A program made the translations under genes and the position numbers. From Dipteris shenzhenensis (taxonomy: Eukaryota; Polypodiophyta; Polypodiopsida; Gleicheniales), in NCBI GenBank assembly GCA_047967505.1, contig CM106539.1: a DNA stretch of 64,000 nt. One strand, 5' to 3'. Position 1 is the first letter of the stretch; the number at the start of each line of letters is the position of its first letter. Positions 36,165 through 46,997 of this stretch are shown piece after piece. Under the pieces are notes generated by a model, which was given only the letters and a program-made list of their open reading frames with translations, made no database searches and was not told the origin of the DNA.

Positions 36165-38986
36165 CTCCCCCTCGAGCTCAATCCCAATTCTTGCACACCA
36201 AGCAGGTCTCTGAACTTGCGCAGCTTCTCTGTGCCCAATGCTTTCGTGAATATGTCAGCTACCTGATCCTCTGTGCTGACATAAACTAGATCAATAAGAC
36301 CTAGTAAAACCTTCTCCCGCACATAGTGATAATGCACCTCAATGTGCTTTGTTCTGGCATGAAAGACTGGGTTCTTTGCCAAGTGTAGTATACTGCTCAT
36401 GTTGTCACAATAAATGACAACTGGCCCATCTGTAGACTGATGCATATCATAGAGTAGCTTATGCAACCAAGCTACCTCACATGCAGCCATTGCTGCACCC
36501 CTGTACTCAGCCTCTATGCTCGACAAGGCAACTGTAGGCTGTTTCTTGCTGCTCCAAGTGACTGCAGCACTCCCAAAAGAGAACATATATCCACTGGTAG
36601 ATCGTCTATCAGTAACACTACCAGCCCAATCAGCATCAGTGTATCCATGCAACTGTATCTGAACCCCAGCCTCATAAAATAGTCCATACTGCAATGTGGA
36701 CTTCACATACCTGAGTATGCGTCTAGCCGCATCCAAATGCGGTTTCCTTGGAGCCTGCATAAATTGACTTACCAACCCAACAGCATAGCTCAAATCTGGC
36801 CTGGTAATAGTCATGTAAATCAAACTTCCTACTATGCGTCTGTACATAGTAGGGTCCTCCAGAAGCTCACCTGCATCTGCGCTCAGCTTCACATTCTGCT
36901 CCAAAGGAACTGAAATAGGCTTACAACCTGTCATCCCATATTTGGACAGCATGTCCAATCCATACTGCCTTTGCAAGAGTTGTATCCCACTTGGTGATCT
37001 AATCACCTCAATGCCCAAGAAATAACGCAGCTCTCCCAAATCCTTCATCTCAAACTTCTGCCTCAATAACATTTTCACATGAAGGATATCCTCATCACTA
37101 TCACCTGTGATGATCAAATCATCAACATAAATGACCAGCAGCATAATCCCTTTCTCTGTTTTTCTCACATAGAGTGAGAAATCTGCCTTGGAAATCTGAA
37201 AGCCAATAGTGACAAGATACTGTCCTATCTTGTCAGACCATGCTCTAGGTGCTTGCTTCAAGCCATACAAGGCTTTCTTCAACCTGCAAACAAACTCAGG
37301 ATGAGTAGCATGAACATAACCTGTTGGCTGCTCCATAAAGACCTCTTCTTGCAAATCACCATGCAAGAAGGCATTCTTTACATCCATCTGATGTAAAGAC
37401 CATCCCTTTGATGCAGCCATAGCAATGACTTCTCTTACGGTTGCCATCCTTGCAACCGGGCTGAAAGTTTCTTCATAATCAATGCCATATGTCTGTGCAT
37501 ACCCCTTGACAACTAATCTTGCCTTGTATCTATTCACAGAACCATCTGCATTGTGCTTGATCTTATAAACCCACTTACAGCCAATTGCATTCTTGCCTTT
37601 AGGCAAAGGCACCAATTCCCATGTAGCATTAGCATCCAAGGCATCCATTTCTTCATCCATGGCTTTCTCCCATTTTTCATTTCCCATGGCTTGCTCAAAA
37701 GAAGTGGGTTCTGGTTCCTGTATCACTTTGACCATATAGGCATAGTGAATGGCTGTAAATCCATCATATTTCAGCCTATCCACAAGATACCTAACCCTGG
37801 TAGACCTGCGCAAAATAGGCTCACTTCCAGGTGCTCTCAAAACATCCCTGGTCTTCCTTACTCCAGGTGTAACAACAGAAGGAATACCCAACTCATCATC
37901 AATGCTCTGCTCTGAGCCACTAGATTCACCATCCACATAAGAGTGACCTGCATTCACATCAAACATGGGCTGATCTACCTTCTCTTTTCCTTTTCGTAAT
38001 ACCTGCGTACCACTATCTGCATTGCTTTGAGGAGATTCTCCTGATCTCAATCTGCCTGTCCATGGCGAAGTATGTGAACCACTGGTAGAGGACACTCCAG
38101 GTCCACTGATATTTTGTGATTGCTGCTGTGCATTCTGTGCAGCATTACCATTTTGTGCATCTACATCAATCATCACATTTACTGGTTTATACCAGCTGCT
38201 CATCTCATCAAAAACAACATCTCTGCTCACTGTGAACTTGCGTGTAGAAGGGTTATAGCATCTATACCCTTTCTGCTGCAGAGAATAACCAATAAAGACG
38301 CACTTCTCAGCTTTTGGATCCAACTTGGACCTCAACTCATCTGGCACATGGACATAGGCAATGCAACCAAAAATCTTCAAATGAGAAATATCTGGTTTCC
38401 TACCAGTATACATCTCCTCTGGCGTCATGCCATGTATTGCTGCAGTGGGAGTCCTGTTCATTATATAGACTGCTGTAGCAACTGCTTCAGCCCAATAATA
38501 ATCTGGTAGATCTTTTTCATTTAGCATAGCCCGAGATACCTCTCCAATATGCCTGTTTTTCCTTTCTGCAATTCCATTTTGCTGTGGGGTATGACTGCAT
38601 GAATATTGCTGCTTTATACCATGCTCCTGCAAGAACCTTGCAAACTCATTTGAGAGGTACTCTCCCCCTCCATCTGACCTTAGGCATTTTATTTGCAGGC
38701 CTGTTTCTTTTTCCACCATAGCTTTGAAAACTTTGAAGTGCCCAAACACTTCACTTTTCTTTTTCATAAAATACACCCACAGTTTTCTGCTAAAGTCATC
38801 AATAAATGTGACAAAATAGTGACAGCCTCCAATAGATGCAGCTTTTGTAGTCCACACATCAGAGTGGATTAATTCCAATGGCTTTTTACTCTCTTGAACA
38901 TGCCTAGGAAAAGGTTTCCTTGCCTGTTTCCCAAATTGACAGGCTTCACAAACCTTGTGCATTTCTGCAACCTTGAATTTAGGCAA
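36125..38986 (-). CDS. Copia A integrase-reverse transcriptase-RNase H polyprotein (953 codons)
   Basis: The 3' part of a Ty1/copia pol polyprotein, open for 953 codons. It starts in the linker after the pre-integrase domain (CEACQFGK, residues 13-20). The integrase core shows HSDVW (D43), RSDGGGEY (D105) and AERKNRH (E141), spaced D-61-D-35-E as in active enzymes. RT begins around residue 440 (TWELVPLP), with [28 protein letters not shown] and YVDDLIITGD at about 620. RNase H follows from about 775 (YTDADWAGS, SSIEAEYRG, YCDNMSS) and ends with DIFTKALG. The ORF passes through the PPT and stops inside the 3' LTR. It is out of frame with the upstream gag-protease ORF because of a 17-bp deletion, so the listed methionine is only the first ATG after that break. 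All catalytic residues I can check are present. Confidence 0.9.
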   Translation of the reverse strand: MPKFKVAEMHKVCEACQFGKQARKPFPRHVQESKKPLELIHSDVWTTKAASIGGCHYFVTFIDDFSRKLWVYFMKKKSEVFGHFKVFKAMVEKETGLQIKCLRSDGGGEYLSNEFARFLQEHGIKQQYSCSHTPQQNGIAERKNRHIGEVSRAMLNEKDLPDYYWAEAVATAVYIMNRTPTAAIHGMTPEEMYTGRKPDISHLKIFGCIAYVHVPDELRSKLDPKAEKCVFIGYSLQQKGYRCYNPSTRKFTVSRDVVFDEMSSWYKPVNVMIDVDAQNGNAAQNAQQQSQNISGPGVSSTSGSHTSPWTGRLRSGESPQSNADSGTQVLRKGKEKVDQPMFDVNAGHSYVDGESSGSEQSIDDELGIPSVVTPGVRKTRDVLRAPGSEPILRRSTRVRYLVDRLKYDGFTAIHYAYMVKVIQEPEPTSFEQAMGNEKWEKAMDEEMDALDANATWELVPLPKGKNAIGCKWVYKIKHNADGSVNRYKARLVVKGYAQTYGIDYEETFSPVARMATVREVIAMAASKGWSLHQMDVKNAFLHGDLQEEVFMEQPTGYVHATHPEFVCRLKKALYGLKQAPRAWSDKIGQYLVTIGFQISKADFSLYVRKTEKGIMLLVIYVDDLIITGDSDEDILHVKMLLRQKFEMKDLGELRYFLGIEVIRSPSGIQLLQRQYGLDMLSKYGMTGCKPISVPLEQNVKLSADAGELLEDPTMYRRIVGSLIYMTITRPDLSYAVGLVSQFMQAPRKPHLDAARRILRYVKSTLQYGLFYEAGVQIQLHGYTDADWAGSVTDRRSTSGYMFSFGSAAVTWSSKKQPTVALSSIEAEYRGAAMAACEVAWLHKLLYDMHQSTDGPVVIYCDNMSSILHLAKNPVFHARTKHIEVHYHYVREKVLLGLIDLVYVSTEDQVADIFTKALGTEKLRKFRDLLGVQELGLSSRGSVEISSSTRDMPG
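36165..36173 (-). other. Copia A polypurine tract
   Basis: GAGGGGGAG in element sense, directly abutting the TGTTGAG start of the 3' LTR. It primes plus-strand DNA synthesis. Confidence 0.9.
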
Positions 38987-39995
38987 TCCTGCAACAATAT
39001 TTCAGTCGCTGTATATTAACGTGACCAATGCGTTTGTGCCAGATATCAATATCTGCAACTACACCGGTCCCATGTGCAAACATTGTTGCACTCAATTCAG
39101 GCATGTCTGCATCCAACGTAAACATCCTGCCCTTCTTCTTTCCTTTTGCTATCAAGCGACCATTATTTTTCATATCCTCAACAAAGCATCCATGAGGATT
39201 AAATCTGACTTGCAAGCCCTGCTCAACCATCTGACCAACAGAAACCAGGTTCTTGGTGATGTTCGGGACATGAAATACATCAGACAAGTATTTCTTTTTC
39301 CCATCCTGCATAGACAAAGGAATTTTGCCAATCTGCACAATAGGATGTGCAGTATCATCACCAGTCTCCACAAATCCTGGCTTTTCCATCTTCCTTGCAT
39401 CTTGCATCCATTCTGCATGACCTGTCATGTGGTTTGACGCACCTGAGTCAACATACCACACATCATTTTGTTCTTCTGCACTTGTCACAGAGTTGGTCAT
39501 ATGCTGCACCATAAATAGATGCTCATTTCTGTCATCACCCTGCCTGCTAGAAGATGCATAATTGCCTTGCTGCAATTTTCCACTCATAATGTCATTCTGC
39601 TTTTTATAGCAGTCTTTAGCCATATGACCCATTTTGCCACAATAGTAGCATTCAACATTGCTGTTTGCATTTTGGCTTCTCTGCCATCCACCACGGCCTC
39701 TTTGGCTCCCCCTGCCTCTAGAGTTACCACGTCCTCCTGCATAGGACTGGTTTTCTTGCGTTTGCTGCATATTCTGATTTCTACCACGGCCTGCAGATCG
39801 GCCTCCTCTACCTCTGCCTCTACCTCTGCCAGCATTTGAGTAGAAGACAGTTTCTTTTGAAGTTCCTGCTGAAGAAGATGCACCCCCATTTTTCTGCTCT
39901 TTAGAAATTAGAAGAGCAATCAACTCCTCAAAATCAGGAAAGTTTTCACGGACGGCAATGGATGTCCAGAACTGTGCATAATCCTTTCCTAGACC
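38979..39995 (-). pseudogene. Copia A truncated gag and protease
   Basis: Open from 39923 to 38979 (314 codons), with coding sense extending up to about 39995 (LGKDYAQFWTSI) before the deletion junction. It holds an Arg/Gly-rich stretch (GRGRGRGRGG), a CCHC zinc knuckle CYYCGKMGHMAKDC, and the aspartic protease motif VDSGASNHMTG. The start of the pre-integrase domain (WHKRIGHVNIQRLK) follows. After that the frame is lost: Copia B has 17 more bases between CTGAAAT and ATTGTTGCAGG. The N-terminal gag domain present in Copia B (60612-61088) is wholly missing; the untranslated leader is joined directly to the gag middle at about 39996. The product could bind RNA but not form a normal capsid by itself. 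Confidence 0.85.
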
Positions 39996-40148
39996 ACGAA
40001 GGGCGTCTCAATCTGAAACAGTGCACTCCTGCACTTCTGGCTGTGCTACCTGCAGAGATTTGCTCCCAAACTCGAAATAGGAAAGCAACACTGGTCCTCT
40101 TACCAGGACACCACGAACTTGGCTTGCTTTCTTGAGCTCCTTACCATG

Positions 40149-40166
40149 AACCTGGCTCTGATACCA
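40149..40166 (-). other. Copia A primer-binding site (tRNA-iMet)
   Basis: Element sense TGGTATCAGAGCCAGGTT starts right after the 5' LTR. TGGTATCAGAGCC complements the 3' end of plant initiator tRNA-Met. Confidence 0.95.
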
Positions 40167-40514
40167 TGTGAAGATTGTGGGAGAGAGGGAAGAAGTCTCA
40201 CTTGCGGCTTTCTCACATGCACAATGGGGGAGTACACACAAAGGTGGAGGCTGAAAACAGTTTTCCTCTTCTTAGTTGTGAAAGCCAAAAGAATTCTAAT
40301 ACAAAGAAAATAGAAGAACCCTATATGTGGGTCTCAAACCAAACTCAACTAACTAAGGTGGCATACTAACTGAGCCACAAACTAGAGTAGATAAGGATAG
40401 CTGTCATCCAGCTATTATTCGTGGACGGTGTACCAACCGCATCTCCAGCTAACAAGTCGGTGACATAAATACACAACGGCCACCCTGGCATATCGCGAGC
40501 TCGATATCTCAACA
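40167..40514 (-). repeat. Copia A 5' LTR
   Basis: 348 bp. It lacks the 5-6 bases GTGGA(G) near one end that the other LTR has, and otherwise differs from it at only about four positions. Confidence 0.95.
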
Positions 40515-40519
40515 TGTGG

Positions 40520-41767
40520 GACACACTCCTTATGAAGTGACCTTCAAGAACAATCCCATGTGCCAAAATGTAAATTGAAAGAAAAGAGACTAACACTGTG
40601 CTTTAAACTTGTGAGCATGCAAGGATACTATATTGAGTTGTGATACCCCTACGCTCTGAAGACTATATTTACTTTATTATCTACTTAGTGCTACCAAAAT
40701 GGCATAGACATCTAGAGGTACCTATCTGGTGCTGAGACTATAGGCTGCTGTAGGTAGCTAAATTGAGGAGTTGAGGTAGTTGTTGTTGCTTGTTTCCCCC
40801 CTCATTTGTTGTCTTTGTAACTAGACTAGGGCTCTGGTTGGCTATAGCCATACTAGAGCTAGCAATTAGCCTCTGAAGGCTTTGCCCTATGTTTTGGATG
40901 AACATGCCATGGGTTGCCAGATGCCCATGACATGTGCTTTTGTTGAAACTCAGCTCGTGAGAATATTCAATAAAAGAATGCTTACTCCACAAATGTGCTT
41001 TCGTGGGAGTCTCTATGGTTGGACTTGACTACATACAAACATTGGTGGTTGCTACATAAATACAAACATTTGTGGGAGTCCCAATGTTTGGACTTGACTA
41101 CATACAAACATTGGTGGTTGCTGGTACATCTCTATAATAAATTATGTGAATCTGCTTTTGTTCTACAACTTTTGGCCTCATCTAGAGTCTTTGGCTACTC
41201 AAGCTTCAATATCAAGTATTTGGACCCACATAAGGCTCCAGCCACAACACATGAAATACTAGATACACGGTCTTTGTCTTGGGTAATTGTAGCTTCATTG
41301 ACACATCATTGATAACTTGAAGAATTCAAAAGCTTCTTTGCAAAACCGTTGGGCACCTATTCCCAATCTATTAGAGTCATTTTATCAAAAACTGGATGTG
41401 AGTTTGGCATGAAGCTTGGGGCTTTGGCAATGCAGATTTTGATTGACCTCAAAGTTCATATTTTGCTCATATGAATTAAAAGAGGAATTTTCTTATATGA
41501 TTCTAAGATGTAATTTGACTTGATAATTTTTATAAAGAGTGTGTAAGAAGGGAATAGTTAGATAACAAACAAGGAAGAGAAAGAGGAAAAAGAGAGAGAT
41601 CCCTTATCTGTTTATAGGCAGGTAGGACAGTTTTTTAGAGAGATCCATATATCTTAGTATGTATGCTCATAAGAAATCTAAGAAAATGCCCGAGCAAATC
41701 ACATTGAGAAAAGCAGTTTATAGCTTTATGGTAGTCCTCGAATAGACTATAAACCATCAACTCCATT
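40520..41767. other. unassigned sequence with a 69-bp tandem duplication
   Basis: No gene recognised. At 41003-41135 a unit starting GTGGGAGTC and containing GGACTTGACTACATACAAAC is repeated twice, 69 bp apart. Confidence 0.5.
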
Positions 41768-42090
41768 AGTGGGTGTAGAATTTTGTATCAATGTATCCTC
41801 ACACACATAAACAACACACACCCACACCCTCAAGCATATATTGTGGAGTTCTACAAGCACCCATTGTGATATGCAATAATCCTACTACAGAGTTCACAAT
41901 CTACAACTATCAAGTGCTTTATGTCATATTCTGTATTAAGAACATGTGAATGCATCACAATTGTGAGCCTAGGCTACAAATACTGAAGTATGGATGTAGC
42001 AAGTGCTTTTCCAACATGACAAGGGAAAAAGCAAGCATAGGCTCATAAAATCAAGATGGATGTGATGAGGACATGAGGTGCCCGTGAAGA
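41768..42090. repeat. dispersed repeat R1, copy 2
   Basis: Same sequence as 34984-35480, shorter by about 120 bp in the middle. Confidence 0.7.
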
Positions 42091-42129
42091 TCGCATGAGA
42101 CCACATACATTTCTACAAAAATAAGTGTA

Positions 42130-43610
42130 AATTTCTATCATAGCTCTGAATATGCTAGGTGCCCATGAAGTTGTATACCCTCAACTCCATCATGCATAGC
42201 AACCAATTGTTGGTGCATCAACTCCCAAAACCTTCCAGCCATATCCCTTGCAGGGAAACCAAAGTTTTCCCACAAGGTCAGAGAGGCTCTTGCTCATAAT
42301 AGCAATTGCACTACATCTACTTCATCTTCATGCACGAATAGACATGCATGCATTAAGGGGGATCTCCCTTGTGCATCCACCTACAACCACACCACCAACA
42401 AACAAAATGTTACTTTAAACTAAGTATGTGAGACAATAAGAAAAATTAAGGAAGAAATCCATCCATCTTACCTCATCCACATGAGCCCCTACATACAACA
42501 GAAGTTCCAAACGCTCTATTTGGAACTTGTGGATGATAGTAGCTACAAGAATAGGCATGACAAATCAAGAATTGCACCTCTACTCTCAATAAAACTCGCA
42601 ATGTCAATGCATCTGTTGGCTCTTATGGCCAACAAGGGAGAGACTCCTTTGGCATCTGCAAAAAATTCCAAATCTTTTAAGAATACAAATATTATGATCA
42701 TCAGCCCACAAAATGATGAACCATGAATTATTTACATGGTTTGAGCAACATTTGCTATGGTTTTAAAAACATTTTGTACCATTATCAAACATGTATTTTT
42801 GAACAAGGGAGATCCCCCTTGACGAATGCATGTCTAAAGTGCTTGTCTAAACAAGAGTGCTTGTTTGAACAAGAGTTGATGTGCCTATTATGCATTCTCC
42901 AAAGCGATAAGGAGATGGCATATGATATTATTAATGGATTACCATTCGTTGATCATCTTGATGATCATGGCCACTTAGACATGGTAAGTACTTGAAATTT
43001 CATGTTGCTTCACACCTTCTTCCAGCCTTTCAAAAAACATTAGGCATGTGCATTTCTATCTTCATCAATATTTAAAATCTTTTGAAATGTTGGAATGCTT
43101 GTGTTAGGACCACCTCTATATCACCATTTCTATGGCACATAACCAACCAACAAAATGTTCTTGGAAACTAATTATGTGAGGCAATAAGAAAAATCAAGGA
43201 AAATTTTCCATCCATCTTACCTCATCGACTTGAGTCCCTACCAGCCAAAAGAACTTCCAACGCTCTATTTGGAACTTGTGGATGGCAGCTATAAGAATGG
43301 AGTATGACAAATCAAGAACTGTGCCTCTAGTCTTAATAAAACTTGCAATGCCAATGCATCCCTTGGATCTTGCAGTCAAAGAGACTCCTCTCGCATTTGC
43401 CCAAATTTCCAAATCTTTTAAGAATACAAATATTATGACCATCAGCCACAAAAGCATGAACCATAAATCGTTTATAGGGTTTGACGGATTTTACAAACGT
43501 AAAGACATGCACATTCAATATAGCAAGTGCACCGATCATATAGGGTGATTAGGAGTAGGAATTACCCATTTTGTCTACTTCTGCACCATTATCAAACAAA
43601 CAAACAGGGT
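42130..43610 (-). pseudogene. ankyrin-repeat protein gene relic with introns
   Basis: Minus-strand reading gives ankyrin-like blocks. 43457-43210 contains ARGVSLTARSKGCIGIASFI and KTRGTVLDLSYSILIAAIHK, and a diverged duplicate lies at about 42700-42480 (AKGVSPLLA, IDIASFIESRGAILDLS). Each ends GTGGATGAG followed by the donor GTAAGATGG. In the second copy an intron of about 90 bp, ending TGTGGTTGTAG, leads to an exon with DAQGRSPLNACMSIRA, VVQLLL and ENFGFPARDMAGRF. In the first copy the intron ends GTGCCATAG before NGDIEVV. The two modules form a direct duplication about 740 bp apart. Frameshifts and stops show decay. This is the only host-gene-like sequence I can support. Confidence 0.5.
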
Positions 43611-43619
43611 AGCTTGATA

Positions 43620-43767
43620 GCCCCTCCACCTATCTACTTTTTTATTGAATCTTTCCCATCTTTATTTCATGGTAATATCAAATCCCAATGGTATCCCTAG
43701 CAATCTAAAGACTTGGAAATCCATTAACTACACGATCCCTCTTCATTGTGCTCATCAATGGAATAAC
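43620..43767 (-). pseudogene. G3 gypsy RT/RNase H boundary fragment (3' of the Copia C insertion)
   Basis: In element sense this continues the G3 RT broken at 48225: VVI / PLMSTMKRDRV and then decayed sequence, matching the 'F...A.PLT...KK....W' stretch following gypsy RTs. The insertion of Copia C at 43768 separates it from the rest. Confidence 0.55.
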
Positions 43768-44488
43768 TGTTAGATATCAATGCTCCACTCTCATGTAACT
43801 ACGCGGGAACCAGCTAACTCTACTTATAAGCCCCCCATATGAGGAGAAGGCATTTGAGTAGCTCGGTTATCCGGTAGGTCCTGGTTTGGACACCAGATGG
43901 GAGCCATGTGTGGCCTGATGGCTGGACGGAGTTGGCACACTACCAACTAGGCTACATGCAAGTGCGGGAAGGCATCCCATGACTGACCGCATTGATGGTA
44001 GACGGAGCATTTCCTGGGGTAGCCCACTCTTGGGTTGCGGGGCTTGTTTAGAGTCCCAGATGATCCCGGATGGCTGTGGGCCGAACAATTACCGTAGGTT
44101 AGTTGCTCTATTTTGTGCACCGGTTCTATTGTGTGGTCGGTGGCCTATTTTGGGACCGATCCCCAGTCGATCGTTTTGGGCAGACTGGGTCGGTCACCCA
44201 ATTGAGCCCAACCGACTACGATTGGTGGGTATATAAGAGCAAGCCCATGAAGCCCATTTCATCATTGGCTACAGCAACCCTGATTCCTTAGCATCCAGCC
44301 TCTGTCCTCTACTGTTTCCAGCTCGCCATCGAAGCTTCTCTCACAGGAACGTGCGGTTGGGAGGTTGCGCCATCTATTGTATCAAAACTATAGTAATCAA
44401 AATTTTGATTCTCCATACTATCTATTTTCTCTCTTGCTTACGAGATCCTGTTATCTGTTGAGCATAAACATTGTATTGTTTTCTTACA
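43768..44488 (+). repeat. Copia C 5' LTR
   Basis: TGTTAGATATCAATG...TTTTCTTACA, with a TATATAAG box at 44230. It aligns throughout with 47510-48224. Confidence 0.93.
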
Positions 44489-44503
44489 TGGTATCAGAGC
44501 CTG
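44489..44503 (+). other. Copia C primer-binding site (tRNA-iMet)
   Basis: TGGTATCAGAGCCTGG directly follows the 5' LTR. Confidence 0.93.
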
Positions 44504-44558
44504 GACTCTAGCAAGAAGATTTGGTAGCGTGTTTCTATTTGCGAGCAGATTGTGAGAG

Positions 44559-45630
44559 ATGGCCCAGCCCGCAAGACTGCGAATCCCACCGTTCGGCGAA
44601 AGCGGAAAGTTGGACGGCTCTAACTATCCACTCTAGAAGTTCAAGATGAAGACCATCCTAAGCGCATATGAGCTTTGGGACACTGCTACTGGGGTGGACA
44701 TGAGGTCGGTTGCGAGATCGGATCCAGCCAATGCAGGACAATAGATAGTACCAACTGCAGATGAGATTCTCGCATGGACAAGAAGAAATGCAAATGCGCT
44801 GTGTTCTATTGTCTGCAGTGTAAGTGATTCCATCATGGCGTTAATTCAACATGTCACCACAGCGGAGGAGGCATGGACGGTCTTGAAAAATTAGTACGAG
44901 ACCACGAATCAGACGCGGATTCAGAATCTGGAGACAACTCACGAACGAGAAATTGTCTGAGTCTGAAACAGCAGAGAAGTTCATCACCAGGGTGAAGAAT
45001 CTGTGCGATCAAATGACTGCGATTGGCATCACCATTACCAGTGAGAATCTAGCACGAAGGTGTATACGGATTCTCCCACCAAAGTACGACGGTCTTGTTA
45101 CAGTGTTGAATATGCAGAACAAAAATCCGCCCCTCAACTTTGAGGATTTCAGCGTGATGCTTCTGGAGGAGGAGATGCGTCAAAAGACGAGGACTAGAGA
45201 AGATTCGGCTTTCTACGCTAGATCAAAGAAAGGTAAGGGTAAGGACTCTAGTATCCCATCTTCTTCTGATGATAAAAAGAGAACGAAGAAGATCAAGTAC
45301 TTCTATTGCAACAAGGCAGGGCACAAGTAGAATGAGTGCCGAAAGAAGATTGTAGATGAGAAGAATGGAGTAAAGAAAGAGTCCAACAACAGCGCGCAGG
45401 CAACACCAGTAGAGCTGTTCATAGCAATTGAGGAGATTTGCACGGAGGCAATTCATGTACCTACGGATGAACCTTGGATCATTGAAAGTGGTGCATCGTG
45501 CCACATGACCAGTCAGAAGGATTGGTATACCTCTCTACAGCCGGTAGGGAATGACATCCTAGTAGCAGTCGGCAATGATGCAAAATGTCCACAGCAAAAG
45601 GAAAAGGTACGATTGCTCTCAAGTCAGATG
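44559..45630 (+). pseudogene. Copia C gag and protease
   Basis: The ATG at 44559 follows GTGAGAG. Early sense is LRIPPFGESGKLDGSNYPL, then a TAG in place of the W normal in YxxW.FKM. The central gag is open from 44953 to 45330 (FITRVKNLCDQM, RRCIRILPPKYD, FEDFSVMLLEEE), ending at a zinc knuckle with its first Cys replaced (YFYCNKAGHK) and another TAG where W or a similar residue stood (before NEC). The protease motif at about 45485 reads IESGASCHMT, with Glu in place of the catalytic Asp. Stops and a frameshift near 45590 separate it from the pre-integrase domain. Confidence 0.85.
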
Positions 45631-46850
45631 GAGTTGTAAAACAGTTGTCCGATATTCTTTATGTGCTAGATATCAAGAGGAACTTGTTGTCCATTTCTGC
45701 GATCACGGATCGGGACTCAAAGTTCAATTCGTTGGTAAAGGTACACGGCGCAACAACATCTATGAACTCTCAACTTTCAGTGCTCGAGCCGATGTGAAGA
45801 ACACTAAGCTATGGCATGAGAGGTTTGGTCATCTAAACCTTAGTTCTTTGAAGGAGATGCATAAAAGTGGAATGATTGCAGACCTACCAGAAATTTCAGA
45901 TCTGCCCGATGTATGTGAAGCTTGCATGATGGGCAAATAGCATCGGCAGCCCTTTCCTAAAGAGGCCAGTAGGGCAAAGGCTACTCTAGACCTCATTCAC
46001 ATGGACCTCTGCGGAAAGATGGAGACGGAAGCTTTGGGTGGTTCCTACTACTTCATGATGCTGATCTCGACGACTACACTAGAAGGATATGGATATACTT
46101 CCTAAAGACTAAAGACGAGGCTTTTAGTAAGTTCAAGGAATGGCATGTAATGGTTGAGAAAGAAACGGGGAAGAAGGTGAAGAAATTGAGATCAGACAGA
46201 GATGGAGAGTTCACATCAACTGAATTCGAGAGTTACTGCAAAAGTCATGGCATCAAGAGGCAAAAACCCCCACCACATACATCATAGCAAAATGGAATAG
46301 TAGAATGCAAGATGCGCGTCATCTATGAAATGGGCAAGAGTATGATGAAAGGGAAAGATTTGCCAAAGACTTTTGGGGCTGAAGCATGTAACACTACAGT
46401 TTACATTCTGAATCGTAGCTACACGAAAGCTGTGAACGGGATGACTCCACTGTAGACCTTTTTTGGTAAGAAACCTTCAGCTGCACATTTCAGAGTTTTT
46501 GGATGTGACTGTTTTGTGCATGTCCCTGATGCTAACAGGACCAAATGGGAACCAAAGAGCTGAAGGTGTATTTTCTTGGGCTACAATGAAGAGGCGAAGG
46601 GTTACCATCTCTATAACCCTGTTACCAAGAAGGTAATAGTAAGTCGCGATTGGGCTTCTCAGAATAGCCGCATCAATTGGAGGAGGATGCTTCCTTCCCA
46701 GACAACCAAGACCAGGATATCCATGCAGTACCCCCACCAACAGCAGACCAAACTCCCCCAACGGTGCTTGGGAGGATTCAAGATAAAGAAGATGAAGAAG
46801 AGCCTGCAGAACCACAACGGCAAAAGCCATTCCTGAAGTGGGTAAAGTAG
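45631..46850 (+). pseudogene. Copia C pre-integrase and integrase
   Basis: The pre-integrase WHERFGHLNLSSLKEMHKSG with CEACMMGK lies at about 45810-45940 and a TAG follows. The integrase core includes DLIHMDLCGKM (first Asp), LRSDRDGEF (second Asp) at about 46190, and QNGIVECKMR, where the E of VE is present but a TAG precedes QNG. The C-terminal part includes VFGCDCFVHVPDANR and FLGYNEEAKGYHLYNP. Several stops are TAG. The distances match a copia integrase, so the region is decayed by point changes, not rearranged. Confidence 0.85.
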
Positions 46851-46997
46851 CTTTTGGATGGTAGACTCATGGCAGAGAACCTCCAGGCATTGAGGAGGAA
46901 CCATCCGAACACTGCCGGTCCAAGAGATTAGAGGACCAAAGAAGAGCGCAGGAACACTTGGTCAACTATGCTTTGATGACAGAAGTGATCCGTGCTG

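Larger units (their letters stand above)
35811..40514 (-). mobile_element. Copia A, complete LTR retrotransposon with internal deletions
   Basis: Two LTRs (354 and 348 bp) flank a minus-strand internal region, and TGTGG is duplicated at 35806-35810 and 40515-40519. The LTRs differ by about four substitutions and two small gaps, so the insertion is young. PBS and PPT are both present. Compared with its relative Copia B, the internal region lacks about 0.88 kb at the start of gag and 17 bp between protease and integrase. The element cannot make a full gag or an unbroken polyprotein. The integrase-RT-RNase H frame (36125-38986) is intact over 953 codons. Confidence 0.95.

Noticed and set aside
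37553-38509. Plus-strand ORFs of 120-160 codons opposite Copia A pol (also 38955-39437 and those opposite Copia B)
   Set aside because: They are shadows of the intact pol frame on the other strand.
42723-42995. Plus-strand ORF ending at a GTAAGT donor-like site
   Set aside because: It lies between the two minus-strand ankyrin modules, with no recognisable family and no acceptor partner. The donor match alone is weak.
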